A DNA stretch of 64,000 nucleotides from JABCZS01 sp041660525 (GCA_041660525.1 JBAZWD010000005.1:100511-164510), one strand, 5' to 3'; counted from the stretch's first letter, positions 26,554-36,214 are shown. Translations and numbers: made by a program. Notes: a model not told the origin generated them from the sequence alone.

Positions 26554-27465
26554 CTAGAAGTAAGCAAGCACCAAAGACAATATCGGAATAACAATAGCCA
26601 AACTGACCACTACTGTCATCGACATCTTTTCAGGGAATAATTTAAATTCAGCGGCATACGCAACCGTGCTGACCGCAACGGGGGCGACCGCTTGTATCAA
26701 CATTACTTGATGCGCTAGGGGATTAAACAAATGAAATATATTTTGATCCAGCCAAACAAAGCCTAAAACCATACCCAACCATACTGCAAATTTAATGAAT
26801 AAAACCATACTCATAAATTTGATATCGGGGCGAACCAGCAGCTTTGATTCTGCTAAACCTACACCGATTAACATCATGCCTATCGGCGTAAATGCGCTGG
26901 CTAATAACTCCACGCTATCAGCCGCGACTGCTGGCAATTCCCAATATTGCGAACGTAAAATTAATGCTAATAATAAAGCATATAACATCGGCAATTTAAT
27001 CAATTTTAGAATGGATTGCTTTGCGTCCGCTTGGCCACGTGCAGCAAGATAATAGCCGACGGTAGCTTCAAATAAAGTTTGCCCTAATGCAAACATAATA
27101 GCGATAGGCACACTTTCTACACCTAAAATTGCGGCACAAACGGGTATACCAAAATAACTTGTATTCGCCGTGCCCGCAGAAAAGCCCACCATTTGTTTGC
27201 GTGCATCGCTCCAAATCAAACCTGCCAATGGATAAAAAACTGCGCTGATAATAATGCCGATTAATAAAACAATTAATGGCATATATAAAATACTTAAGTT
27301 TAAATGTTCATCTAAAACACCTAAAAGCATTACCGCGGGACTTAAAATATAGATCGCAAGCGATGCTAAGCTTTTTGATTGCACTTGATAAAAACGTTGT
27401 GCTAAAAAACCAATGATAACCATGATGAGTAAAGGCAAGATCGTAAATAAATGTTCCATATTCAT
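26554..27465 (-). CDS. AEC-family (auxin efflux carrier type) permease
   Basis: 303 residues with about ten membrane spans. The N-terminal LLIMVIIGFLAQRF and the central NTSYFGIPVCAAILG, with its Asn-Thr-x-x-x-Gly-x-Pro pattern, are those of the AEC/MleP family of organic-acid exporters. Substrate unknown. Follows the symporter gene after 6 bp, so the two are probably co-transcribed from the ssb side. Confidence 0.85.
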   Translation of the reverse strand: MNMEHLFTILPLLIMVIIGFLAQRFYQVQSKSLASLAIYILSPAVMLLGVLDEHLNLSILYMPLIVLLIGIIISAVFYPLAGLIWSDARKQMVGFSAGTANTSYFGIPVCAAILGVESVPIAIMFALGQTLFEATVGYYLAARGQADAKQSILKLIKLPMLYALLLALILRSQYWELPAVAADSVELLASAFTPIGMMLIGVGLAESKLLVRPDIKFMSMVLFIKFAVWLGMVLGFVWLDQNIFHLFNPLAHQVMLIQAVAPVAVSTVAYAAEFKLFPEKMSMTVVVSLAIVIPILSLVLAYF

Positions 27466-27471
27466 TATTCC

Positions 27472-28719
27472 CTAGGGCGCATTATAAATTTTTCTATCCA
27501 AAGCATTTTCTGAACTAGCCACAGCGCAAGCAACCATCGCATCGCCGGTAATATTCACTGTGGTGCGAAACATTTCTAAAAATTTATCAACACCTAAAAT
27601 TAAACCTATGCCTTCGAGTGGTAATCCCATCCATTGTAAAACAAAAACTAACATGACCGGGCCAACACTGGGTACGCCGGCTGTACCCACAGTAGCAATT
27701 AAAGCGGCAATCACGATCATGCCATAATCAATTAAGGAAAAATCGATGCCATAATAATTGGCAATAAAAATTGTCGCCATACCTTGTAATACAGCACCAC
27801 CATCCATATTTAATGTTGCACCCATGGGCATAGCAAAAGAAGCAATGGGTTTTGAGACACCTAATTTATTTTCCACGGTATCTAAACTGACAGGCAATGC
27901 CACATTACTACTAGTGGTACTAAATGCAACAAGCATCGCTGTCGACATTTTTTTAAAAAATGTTTTAATGTTTAAGCCCGACATCCAGCGCAATAAAATT
28001 GTTGAGGTAATGCCAACATGTACGCACAAAACAAAAATCATCACCAACATATATTTTAATAACACGCCCACCATTTCTAAGCCAAAATAAGCAAATGATT
28101 GCGCGGTTAAACAAAACACACCCACCGGTGTAAGATAAATTAAAATGGTTAATAAACGTAAAATGCCAGCATTTAATTTTTCTACACCATGCGTTAGCTG
28201 TTTTCCGAGTTGTCCCATAAAATGTAAAGCGTAACCCACTATGAGAGAAACAATAATTAAAGCTATTAATTTACGTCCCATAATGACATCGAGTATGGGT
28301 TTGGGAATCAAATCTGCAAAAAACTGCCCTATCATAGCTCCGGATTTTTGCGGTGCAAAAACTTGCTCAGACATTTCTAAGCCGTGACCTAATTGAAAAA
28401 CGCTCGCAAAAAATATAGCCAAAACGATGGCTAATACGCTGGTTAAAAGATAAAGACTGAGGGTTTTAAAACTTAAGCGGCCAACATGGGTTAAATCTAA
28501 CCGCGTCATGGCATACATGAGAGAAACTGCAATTAAAGGTACAACTAAAAGTTTAATACTGGTAATAAATAACATGGAGCCAATGGCCAATACACCTTGG
28601 GTGATATATGCATTCACCCAAGGGTATTGTGTTTCTGGTATAAAATATAAGACTAAGCCTAAACTAAATCCCAGCAACATCGCAATTAAAACATTGCGTG
28701 CTAACTGCGTATGCTTCAT
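27472..28719 (-). CDS. Dicarboxylate/amino-acid:cation symporter (DAACS)
   Basis: 415 residues with eight spans and two re-entrant loops. Family signatures: TTSSNVALP (serine-rich hairpin), ATLNMDGGAV and GTAGVPSVGPVML. Imports dicarboxylates or glutamate/aspartate with Na+ or H+. The start codon shares one base with the ssb stop codon, an unusually tight coupling to a DNA-replication gene. Confidence 0.93.
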   Translation of the reverse strand: MKHTQLARNVLIAMLLGFSLGLVLYFIPETQYPWVNAYITQGVLAIGSMLFITSIKLLVVPLIAVSLMYAMTRLDLTHVGRLSFKTLSLYLLTSVLAIVLAIFFASVFQLGHGLEMSEQVFAPQKSGAMIGQFFADLIPKPILDVIMGRKLIALIIVSLIVGYALHFMGQLGKQLTHGVEKLNAGILRLLTILIYLTPVGVFCLTAQSFAYFGLEMVGVLLKYMLVMIFVLCVHVGITSTILLRWMSGLNIKTFFKKMSTAMLVAFSTTSSNVALPVSLDTVENKLGVSKPIASFAMPMGATLNMDGGAVLQGMATIFIANYYGIDFSLIDYGMIVIAALIATVGTAGVPSVGPVMLVFVLQWMGLPLEGIGLILGVDKFLEMFRTTVNITGDAMVACAVASSENALDRKIYNAP

Positions 28720-29189
28720 TAAAACGGAATCTCATCATCAAAATCATCCGCAGACGCAACTGCCATAGGCGCATTATTATTTTTAGGTGCGCTCATCGGT
28801 GCATCATAAGATGGTGCAGCTTGTTCAAAATCACCCCCGCCTTGACCACCGCGACCATCTAACATTTGCATATTATTGGCAATAATTTCTGTGGTGTAAC
28901 GATCTTGTCCAGATGTTTTATCTGCCCATTTACGCGTACGTAATGATCCTTCGATGTAAACTTTTGAACCTTTTTTCAAATATTCGCCCGCAATTTCGGC
29001 TAAACGTTGATACATGACAACGCGATGCCATTCTGTGCGCTCAACCATTTGATTGCTCTCTTTATCTTTCCAAGATTCTGAAGTTGCAATGCTCAAAGTC
29101 GTTGCTGCGCCACCACTAGGCATATAACGCACTTCTGGGTCGGCGCCTAAATTACCAATGATAATTACTTTATTGATCCCTTTTGCCAT
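28719..29189 (-). CDS. ssb: Single-stranded DNA-binding protein
   Basis: 156 residues from ATG 29189 (MAKGINKVIIIGNLG), preceded by AGGAG; a longer in-frame start at 29243 adds non-homologous residues overlapping the MFS gene. OB-fold residues 4-112 with WHRVVMYQRLAEI, a Gly/Ala/Pro-rich linker and the acidic tip DDEIPF that binds repair and replication partners. Coats single-stranded DNA in replication and repair. Confidence 0.97.
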   Translation of the reverse strand: MAKGINKVIIIGNLGADPEVRYMPSGGAATTLSIATSESWKDKESNQMVERTEWHRVVMYQRLAEIAGEYLKKGSKVYIEGSLRTRKWADKTSGQDRYTTEIIANNMQMLDGRGGQGGGDFEQAAPSYDAPMSAPKNNNAPMAVASADDFDDEIPF

Positions 29190-29194
29190 AATCA

Positions 29195-30367
29195 TTACTC
29201 CTGTTTTGTTAGTCGTTTTAAGCCCCGCACAATTATAAACCATATTAACATGAGAACACTAAAACTTAAAAATACCCAATAAATAGAAAAATAATTTAAT
29301 ACCCAACCCGTCACAATACCACCGGTAAATATACCTAAAAATTGCCAAGTCGCATACATTCCCATCGCTGCGCCACGTGTATGTTGCGGCACAAGGCGTG
29401 ACACCCACGCAGGTAATATGGCTTCGAGTAAATTAAAGGGAATAAGAAATAATAATAACCCTAACAATAAATAGCCTAAAGTGCTAGGCATAAAAGCAAA
29501 ATATAACATCGCAACGGCAAAACCCAGAATACACGCTTGTACAACTCTTTTTTGTTGATAGGTTTTTTCTGCGCGGATTAAAATAGGCATCATCAACATA
29601 TAAGATCCCATCAATAAAAATAAATAAACTAAGGATTGTTGATATAAAGCGCTGGTCACTTCATTAAGTTGTTGGGGCAACCATAAAAATGAACTGGTTA
29701 GCAATGCATGTAAAAAAAACACACTGATGTTGAGTATCCATAATTGCTTATTTTGAAAAACAGCGCGCCATTCACCTTGTGTGATGGGTTTGTGCATTTT
29801 CAGTGGTTCGGGTACAAAAAAGATTAATACCAATAACGATAAAAAAATTAATCCGGTAATCATCCAAAACATACCGCTTAAACCCACAGCGGCAGCTAAA
29901 AGCGGCGCTAAAATTAAAGATAAGCCAAATGCCAAACCAATGGTAAGACCCACCATGGCCATGGCTTTAGACCGTTGCTCGGAGGGTAATAAATCTGCAA
30001 GCAACGCCGTGATCACTGCGGTAATGGCGCCAGTACCTTGTAATATCCGCCCCCAAATCAAACCATATATATCTTCACTTAAAGCAGCAATGATACTGCC
30101 TAAAGCAAATAGCAATAATCCTATAATAATGATAGGCTTACGTCCAAATTTATCTGAAAGCATCCCAAAAGGAATTTGTAGAATAGCCTGGCTTAAACCA
30201 TAAACGCCCAAAGCTAAGCCAATTAAAAACGGTGTAGCGCCAGGTAATTGCATGCCATAAACAGCAAACACAGGATAAATGAGAAATAAACCCAACATAC
30301 GCAGCGCATATAAACTCGACAATGCGAGGACTATGGGTTTGGTGTTACTTTTAGAGATTTGCGACAT
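29195..30367 (-). CDS. MFS transporter
   Basis: 390 residues, 12 membrane spans. Motif A GMLSDKFGRKP lies between spans 2 and 3, and a second loop GMYATWQFLGIFTGG is typical of drug:H+ antiporters in the YceL/YajR-like group. Exports an unknown small molecule. Its stop codon is 5 bp before the ssb start, so ssb's ribosome site overlaps the end of this gene. Confidence 0.88.
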   Translation of the reverse strand: MSQISKSNTKPIVLALSSLYALRMLGLFLIYPVFAVYGMQLPGATPFLIGLALGVYGLSQAILQIPFGMLSDKFGRKPIIIIGLLLFALGSIIAALSEDIYGLIWGRILQGTGAITAVITALLADLLPSEQRSKAMAMVGLTIGLAFGLSLILAPLLAAAVGLSGMFWMITGLIFLSLLVLIFFVPEPLKMHKPITQGEWRAVFQNKQLWILNISVFFLHALLTSSFLWLPQQLNEVTSALYQQSLVYLFLLMGSYMLMMPILIRAEKTYQQKRVVQACILGFAVAMLYFAFMPSTLGYLLLGLLLFLIPFNLLEAILPAWVSRLVPQHTRGAAMGMYATWQFLGIFTGGIVTGWVLNYFSIYWVFLSFSVLMLIWFIIVRGLKRLTKQE

Positions 30368-30408
30368 GCGCCTATGATGGCAAAAATATCATAGGCGCGC
30401 AATGGAAT

Positions 30409-30888
30409 TTATTGTAATTTCATGGAATCTAACTGAGCAGCGAGCTGCTCAGGATTTTGAGTGGAGATAGACATATTTTCTACCTGCGCAGCCAAGCTAT
30501 TCATTTTCAATGCATAGAGCGCAAGCTTTTTGGTGCTTGATGAGGACGATGCTTTAACAATGGCAAGTTGCGGCGTAAATAAGGGTGGTGGTGCAGGCTT
30601 CTTTTTTCCGTATCTTTGAGGAGAATTCTGTTCATGAAGATAATTACGCTTATCACTATTATTTTGATTAGCAACTTCAATATCCTTAACTTCGATATTA
30701 TAATTATCTGCGATGCTCAAATATTCGCCGCCAAGCTGTGAAGCAGCAAAATTCATATTTGCCATAGCAACTCTAATAGACTGCATCTGATGTACAGAAA
30801 ATGTTATTCCCATCTTATGCTGCGCAATCTTTACATCCAACTCACTCTGAGATTTCTCAAACAACTCTTCATGTGTCATAACCGTCAA
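30409..30888 (-). CDS. Hypothetical protein with PmrA-type promoter, effector candidate
   Basis: 159 residues, soluble. Helical N-terminal half (FEKSQSELDVKIAQHKMG), a Pro-rich middle (KKKPAPPPLFTP), a serine run, and a helical C-terminus ending QLAAQLDSMKLQ. No known domain. The upstream site at 30927-30946 matches the PmrA-box pattern, as does that of the neighbouring 206-residue gene, and the ~50-bp promoter regions are alike. PmrA controls many Dot/Icm effector genes in Legionella and Coxiella; that makes this a candidate, not a proven effector. Confidence 0.72.
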   Translation of the reverse strand: MTVMTHEELFEKSQSELDVKIAQHKMGITFSVHQMQSIRVAMANMNFAASQLGGEYLSIADNYNIEVKDIEVANQNNSDKRNYLHEQNSPQRYGKKKPAPPPLFTPQLAIVKASSSSSTKKLALYALKMNSLAAQVENMSISTQNPEQLAAQLDSMKLQ

Positions 30889-30926
30889 CCTCCAATAAAT
30901 TTAATTAATCCGCATTATAATTAGAA

Positions 30927-30946
30927 ATTATTAAAATAGAGTTAAG
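30927..30946 (-). promoter_or_regulatory. PmrA-box-like site
   Basis: Minus strand CTTAACTCT then AT then TTTAATAAT: two TTAA half-sites 11 bp apart, as in the PmrA consensus cTTAATatT-N2-cTTAATatT. A TATAAT follows downstream. Box ends 38 bp before the start codon. Confidence 0.6.
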
Positions 30947-30951
30947 GTACC

Positions 30952-31572
30952 TTACTTTTTTAAGGTGAAAACTGGATTATCATCATCAAGATCTTCATCG
31001 CACGTTAGATCGATATCATCAGCAAGCTGTGTTGTGTCCTGGCGATACCTTTTAACGTCATAACTGTATAAAGAAGTATTTCCAAAATCTAAGCCAGCGT
31101 TTAAAGCCTCTCGTTTTCTATTCAAAACTGGTTCATATTGTGGATATTTATACTGTAAGTCATATCTTTGCCAATTTGTGGCGCTATCAATGGCATAAAA
31201 TAGTAAAATGCGCACTTCTTCTATGGTTTTTGTGAGCTCATTTAATTCCTGTAAGGACGCTTCGATTGCCTCATCCGTCATGTCTTCACCTATACACGAG
31301 GCTTGATGAGCATCCATTGCATCATGCAATAATTTTTCTGAGTTCACCAATAAAAGCAGATGGGGTTCAATTTGCTGCTCAATGGCAGATATACGCTGTA
31401 AAACCTGCTTATGCATGATTCCTTGCAATAAAGAAAACTGCTTTGTGGCCTTTTCTCTGACTACCTTCAACATGGGTAGCAATGTTGCAAAACGTTGTAA
31501 TTGGTCAATATTGGCCTTAACCTCAGACTTTATGCTTTGTATTTCTTCAAAATTCATCTGGCCTAGCCTCAT
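30952..31572 (-). CDS. Coiled-coil hypothetical protein with PmrA-type promoter, effector candidate
   Basis: 206 residues. Residues 10-130 are strongly helical with heptad-like spacing (SIKSEVKANIDQLQRF, SLQELNELTKTIEEV). The C-terminus is Tyr-rich and then acidic (ADDIDLTCDEDLDDDNPVF). No signal peptide or known domain. ATG at 31557 (MNFEE) with GAGG nine bases before it is an alternative start. The promoter carries a good PmrA-box match and resembles that of the next gene. A secreted host-directed protein is plausible. Confidence 0.72.
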   Translation of the reverse strand: MRLGQMNFEEIQSIKSEVKANIDQLQRFATLLPMLKVVREKATKQFSLLQGIMHKQVLQRISAIEQQIEPHLLLLVNSEKLLHDAMDAHQASCIGEDMTDEAIEASLQELNELTKTIEEVRILLFYAIDSATNWQRYDLQYKYPQYEPVLNRKREALNAGLDFGNTSLYSYDVKRYRQDTTQLADDIDLTCDEDLDDDNPVFTLKK

Positions 31573-31601
31573 AAATTTAATTTATCGTGTTATAATATTT
31601 A

Positions 31602-31621
31602 ATTATTAAAATAGCATTAAG
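31602..31621 (-). promoter_or_regulatory. PmrA-box-like site
   Basis: Minus strand CTTAATGCT then AT then TTTAATAAT: both half-sites carry TTAAT exactly 11 bp apart. A TATTAT lies a few bases downstream. Closer to the PmrA consensus than the copy at 30927-30946. Only 59 bp from the divergent uvrA start. Confidence 0.65.
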
Positions 31622-31680
31622 AAAACAAACTTAATACTACATTGCCTCAACACCGTGCTTTTGAGGTACAATGATCAACT

Positions 31681-34503
31681 ATGAATAAAATAACCATCCG
31701 TGGGGCTAGAACCCATAATCTTAAGAATATTGACCTTGAACTGCCCAGAGACAAGCTTATAGTGATTACAGGGCCTTCTGGGTCTGGCAAATCATCACTT
31801 GCTTTTGATACCTTGTATGCGGAAGGGCAAAGACGTTATGTGGAATCTTTGTCTGCTTATGCCAGACAATTCTTATCCATGATGGAAAAGCCAGATGTGG
31901 ATTTAATTGAAGGTTTATCGCCGGCGATTTCTATTGAGCAAAAATCTACTTCTCACAATCCACGTTCAACCGTGGGTACGATTACTGAAATTTATGATTA
32001 TTTAAGATTATTATTTGCGCGTGCGGGCGAGCCGCGTTGTCCTGAACATCATACGGTTTTGGCTGCACAAACTGTGAGTCAAATGGTGGATCAAGTTTTA
32101 GCGCTGCCGATCGAGACTGCAATTTTATTGCTTGCACCCATAGTCGTTGATCGAAAAGGTGAGCATGAAAAATTATTATCCGAATTATCACATAAAGGTT
32201 TTATTCGCGCGCGTATTGATGGTGAGCTCTGTGAACTCGATTCTGCACCTAAATTAAATCCAAAACAAAAACACACGATTGAAATTGTGGTTGATAGAAT
32301 TAAAGTTAAACCAGATAGTGGACAACGTTTAGCGGAATCCTTTGAAACGGCTTTAAAATTAGCCGACGGTTTAGCTTATGTAGCACCTATGGAAGCCGGA
32401 ACTTTTAAAGAAATAACCTTCTCAAGCAAGTTTGCTTGCACGCAATGTGGATACAGTTTAACGGAGTTGGAGCCACGTTTATTTTCATTTAATAACCCAG
32501 CCGGCGCGTGCCCTACTTGCGAAGGCTTAGGTCAGCAATTATTTTTTGATAAAAAACGTGTTGTACCCGATCCAAGTTTAAGTTTAACCCAAGGCGCAAT
32601 TCGCGGTTGGGATGCACGTCATCATTATTATTTTCAATTATTATTATCCCTTGCAGAACATTATAAATTTGATCTCGAAAAACCTTTTGAAAAATTATCA
32701 CAAAAAATTCAAAACATTATTCTTTATGGTAATGACGGTGAAGAAATAAAATTCCGTTACCATAATAGCAAAGGTCGCTTGATGCGCAGAACCCATGATT
32801 TTGAAGGCGTGATGCCAAATATGGAAAGACGTTATCAAGAAACTGAATCTGATTTAATTCGTCAAGAACTGGCAAAATATTTGGGCGAACAACCCTGCCC
32901 CGATTGCAATGGTTCACGCCTTAAAAAAGAAGCACGCAACGTTTTCATTGAAGATAAAAATTTACCCAATATTACCCAATTACCGATTAATACGGCTCAT
33001 GACTTTTTTCTAAATTTAAAACTACCCGGCAAACGTGGTGAAATTGCAGATAAAATTTTAAAAGAATTAACCGCGCGTTTAAATTTCTTAGTGAATGTAG
33101 GTTTAGAATATTTAACACTCGATCGCAGCGCCGAAACATTATCCGGCGGTGAAGCACAACGCATTCGACTCGCCAGCCAAATTGGCGCGGGATTAGTGGG
33201 TGTTATGTATGTGTTAGATGAACCCACAATTGGTTTACATCAACGCGATAATGAAAGATTATTAAAAACCCTCGTGCATTTACGCGATATCGGCAATACC
33301 GTTATTGTAGTAGAACACGATGAAGACACCATGCGTTTAGCAGATTATATTGTGGATATCGGCCCTGGCGCGGGCGTTCATGGTGGACAAATTGTCGCTG
33401 AAGGTACACCTGATGTTATTATGAAAGCGCATACGTTAACCGGCGATTATTTATCAGGCCGCAAAAAAATCGCAATTCCACAAAAACGTACGCCACGCGA
33501 TAAAGATTATGTATTATCCATCACGGGCGCGCGCGGTAATAATTTACAAAATTTAGATGTCGATATTCCTTTAGGATTACTGACCTGTGTTACCGGCGTT
33601 TCCGGCTCTGGAAAATCAACATTAATCAACGATACACTGTATCCGCTTGCGGCCATACAATTAAATCAAGCGACACAATTATCAGCAAAAGCGTATTCGA
33701 GTATTCAAGGTTTAAATTTATTAGACAATGTCATCGATATTGATCAAAGCCCCATCGGCAGAACACCGCGGTCCAATCCTGCAACTTATACGGGTATTTT
33801 TAATATCATTCGCGAATTATTTGCCGGCACATTAGAAGCTCGCGCGCGCGGTTATCAAATTGGCAGATTTAGTTTTAATGTTAAAGGCGGAAGATGTGAA
33901 GCTTGCCAAGGCGGCGGCATGATTAAAGTAGAAATGCATTTCTTGCCTGATATTTATGTGCCCTGCGATGTTTGTAAAGGCCAGCGTTATAATCGCGAAA
34001 CTTTAGAAGTACATTACAAAGGCAGAACAGTTTTAGATGTGTTAAACATGACTGTTGAAGCTGCATTAGAATTTTTCTCGCCTGTACCTTTATTAGCGAA
34101 AAAATTACAAACGCTAATGGATGTAGGTTTAGGTTATATTCAACTCGGTCAAAGTGCGATTACACTTTCCGGCGGTGAAGCACAACGCGTAAAACTTGCC
34201 AAAGAGCTCGCTAAACGCGACACCGGTAATACGTTATATATTCTCGATGAACCCACCACCGGTTTACATTTTAATGACGTGCAAATGTTATTAGATGTGA
34301 TCCATCGCTTGCGCGATAAAGGTAATACCATAGTGGTTATTGAACATAATTTAGATGTGATCAAAACTGCAGATTGGATTATTGATCTTGGCCCAGAAGG
34401 CGGAAACGGCGGCGGAATGATCGTTGCAGAAGGCACACCAGAAGACGTGGTAAAATGCAAAGCTTCTTATACGGGGCAGTTTTTGAAAGATATTTTAAAA
34501 TAA
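31681..34503 (+). CDS. uvrA: Excinuclease ABC subunit A
   Basis: 940 residues, standard length. Damage-recognition ATPase of nucleotide excision repair, working with UvrB (encoded at 50.8-52.8 kb). Two ABC ATPase halves with Walker A GPSGSGKS (residues 31-38) and GVSGSGKS, two LSGGE signatures, and zinc fingers including CEACQGGG...CDVCKG. No clear LexA box (CTGT-N8-ACAG) is seen upstream. Converges with hipA, 7 bp between stops. Confidence 0.98.
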   Translation: MNKITIRGARTHNLKNIDLELPRDKLIVITGPSGSGKSSLAFDTLYAEGQRRYVESLSAYARQFLSMMEKPDVDLIEGLSPAISIEQKSTSHNPRSTVGTITEIYDYLRLLFARAGEPRCPEHHTVLAAQTVSQMVDQVLALPIETAILLLAPIVVDRKGEHEKLLSELSHKGFIRARIDGELCELDSAPKLNPKQKHTIEIVVDRIKVKPDSGQRLAESFETALKLADGLAYVAPMEAGTFKEITFSSKFACTQCGYSLTELEPRLFSFNNPAGACPTCEGLGQQLFFDKKRVVPDPSLSLTQGAIRGWDARHHYYFQLLLSLAEHYKFDLEKPFEKLSQKIQNIILYGNDGEEIKFRYHNSKGRLMRRTHDFEGVMPNMERRYQETESDLIRQELAKYLGEQPCPDCNGSRLKKEARNVFIEDKNLPNITQLPINTAHDFFLNLKLPGKRGEIADKILKELTARLNFLVNVGLEYLTLDRSAETLSGGEAQRIRLASQIGAGLVGVMYVLDEPTIGLHQRDNERLLKTLVHLRDIGNTVIVVEHDEDTMRLADYIVDIGPGAGVHGGQIVAEGTPDVIMKAHTLTGDYLSGRKKIAIPQKRTPRDKDYVLSITGARGNNLQNLDVDIPLGLLTCVTGVSGSGKSTLINDTLYPLAAIQLNQATQLSAKAYSSIQGLNLLDNVIDIDQSPIGRTPRSNPATYTGIFNIIRELFAGTLEARARGYQIGRFSFNVKGGRCEACQGGGMIKVEMHFLPDIYVPCDVCKGQRYNRETLEVHYKGRTVLDVLNMTVEAALEFFSPVPLLAKKLQTLMDVGLGYIQLGQSAITLSGGEAQRVKLAKELAKRDTGNTLYILDEPTTGLHFNDVQMLLDVIHRLRDKGNTIVVIEHNLDVIKTADWIIDLGPEGGNGGGMIVAEGTPEDVVKCKASYTGQFLKDILK

Positions 34504-34510
34504 ACTCTCT

Positions 34511-35824
34511 TCATAATTCTATTGAATTAATCATCACTGCTTGTTGTTCTAAATGCGTTATTTGTGCTGTGATACCATCTATTAATTGTTGAGTTAAACC
34601 TGGTTCATTGAGGCTATTGGCTAGTTGCAACCATTGTGGGAAAGCAGATGAAACTTGTTTGCATAACTGCAAAAGCGTTTTTGTAACTACGCTTCTTGGG
34701 AGCTGACAGCTATCTGCAAAGTCTGCTAATTGATATGCATTGATTTTATCAGATTCAAATTCATCGCCTAAGGCCATAGCTAACTCATGAGAAAAATCCG
34801 GGTATACACGTATAGAAATTAAATCATAAATCGGCGTCATCTCTATGCCATTTTTTGAAATAAAGAAGCTGATATTTTTACCATGTGCATCAGAATTGCC
34901 TATGATTAAATTAAATAATACCCATATTAATAATTGTTTTTTAGTAATGGCTGGATTTTTACATATATCACACCAAGCAAAGAGTGCAGGAAGATTCGCG
35001 CCATCACGCATATGCTTTACATCGCGCCCACTGCCTAAATGACGCTCATATTTATAATCAGGCATTAAATTCAGTGCTTGGCAGCCATCTATCATATGGC
35101 GACGTTGCACAATATCATTTTGCCAAGTTCTATCAAATCGCTTCACTAATAAAGTTGGATATTGTCCAAAATATTTTAACTCAACTTGTGCAACATTCAT
35201 CCCAATATTTTGCGCTAATTGCATCATTAAAAATTCATTGATAATTAAATTTTTTACGGATGATCGTTGGAATTTTAAAATATGCGTAGAGCAAAGCTGT
35301 CCATCGCCTAATCCTAATTCGCCATTTTGATTCACTACAACATTAATTTTTTGATGTACGCCCGCAACAGATAATCTAGGCTTGCCATCCCATATCATTA
35401 AATCACGTGGATTATCATGTTTTAACCTCTGGATAATCTCTTTCGATGCTATAGGGCGAAATAGTGCACTCTGCGGTAAACTACTTTTGTGTAACACTCC
35501 TTGTAAAGCACCCGGTAAATCCAAACCCAACGTTTGGGTGATTGCAAAAATATTATGACGACTCAAATGAAAAGTCTCGAGTAAAATCTCAAGGTTCTCG
35601 CCTTCGGGAAATAAATTTTGAAAAAATACCCGAATAGAAAATTGATTGCTTGCAGCACTATTATCTAGCGGCAAATGAGGTGAAATAGCAAACCCCTGTT
35701 GTTGCCATGATTCTTGATAATAAAAATGTAACTGTTGCTCAGAGCTTAAAATCAAATCGCCTATACATTCCTCGCCAAGATAAACATCCAGTTTATTATT
35801 AGACCCAGACGTTTTCATCTTCAT
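34511..35824 (-). CDS. hipA: HipA-family serine/threonine kinase toxin
   Basis: 437 residues. HipA fold: N-terminal HipA-N domain (FFQNLFPEGENLEILL), then kinase parts RLSVAGVHQKINVV, LLVKRFDR and the catalytic GNSDAHGKNISFF. E. coli HipA phosphorylates glutamyl-tRNA synthetase and induces persistence. The start overlaps hipB by 26 bp, as expected for an antitoxin-first operon. All catalytic motifs look intact. Confidence 0.93.
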   Translation of the reverse strand: MKMKTSGSNNKLDVYLGEECIGDLILSSEQQLHFYYQESWQQQGFAISPHLPLDNSAASNQFSIRVFFQNLFPEGENLEILLETFHLSRHNIFAITQTLGLDLPGALQGVLHKSSLPQSALFRPIASKEIIQRLKHDNPRDLMIWDGKPRLSVAGVHQKINVVVNQNGELGLGDGQLCSTHILKFQRSSVKNLIINEFLMMQLAQNIGMNVAQVELKYFGQYPTLLVKRFDRTWQNDIVQRRHMIDGCQALNLMPDYKYERHLGSGRDVKHMRDGANLPALFAWCDICKNPAITKKQLLIWVLFNLIIGNSDAHGKNISFFISKNGIEMTPIYDLISIRVYPDFSHELAMALGDEFESDKINAYQLADFADSCQLPRSVVTKTLLQLCKQVSSAFPQWLQLANSLNEPGLTQQLIDGITAQITHLEQQAVMINSIEL

Positions 35825-36071
35825 TTTCCTCTGAGACTTCTAATTGAATGCCTAAGCCCTTACAAATCTCTAGCACGCTGCATAGTTGAGTTTTGGCATG
35901 ACCATGTTCTACTTTCATCAAAGTATCTTTTGCCACCCCACAAAAAGCAGCCGCTTCCTCTATGGTCAATCCCAACTGCGTCCTTTTAGCGCGGACATAT
36001 TGACCTAAAAGCTCAGCAGTTAAGGTCTTTTGAGCACTGGGTTTTGAGATGATTTTAAGCTTTTTGGCCAT
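35799..36071 (-). CDS. hipB: HipB-family XRE antitoxin
   Basis: 90 residues. Helix-turn-helix TIEEAAAFCGVAKDTLMKVEHG in the middle, with a C-terminal acidic tail (SEENEDENV). It should neutralise HipA and repress the operon by binding the three dyads just upstream (36072-36199), whose half-sites and 8-bp spacing parallel the E. coli HipB operators. Confidence 0.93.
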   Translation of the reverse strand: MAKKLKIISKPSAQKTLTAELLGQYVRAKRTQLGLTIEEAAAFCGVAKDTLMKVEHGHAKTQLCSVLEICKGLGIQLEVSEENEDENVWV

Positions 36072-36101
36072 ACTATAATCCTATTAATATAGGATTATAG
36101 T
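36072..36101. promoter_or_regulatory. HipB operator 1
   Basis: ACTATAATCCT-N8-AGGATTATAGT, arms of 11 nt, starting one base from the hipB start codon. Core ATCCT-N8-AGGAT compares with E. coli TATCC-N8-GGATA. Confidence 0.8.
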
Positions 36102-36121
36102 GTATTTTAACTGGAAAAGCC

Positions 36122-36151
36122 ATATAAATCCTAGAAAGATAGGATTTATAT
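36122..36151. promoter_or_regulatory. HipB operator 2
   Basis: ATATAAATCCT-N8-AGGATTTATAT, arms of 11 nt, centred 50 bp from operator 1. Confidence 0.8.
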
Positions 36152-36171
36152 AATAAATTTTCCATTAATTA

Positions 36172-36199
36172 ATTTAATCCTGCAGTAATAGGATTAAAT
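36172..36199. promoter_or_regulatory. HipB operator 3
   Basis: ATTTAATCCT-N8-AGGATTAAAT, arms of 10 nt, centred 49 bp from operator 2. The even spacing puts the sites near the same face of the helix. It ends 15 bp from the stop codon of the next gene. Confidence 0.75.
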
Positions 36200-36214
36200 G
36201 CATAGGTGCAAGGC

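Noticed and set aside
31649..31678. Imperfect dyad CCTCAA...TTGAGG upstream of uvrA as a LexA-type site
   Set aside because: It does not match the CTGT-N8-ACAG pattern and could arise by chance.
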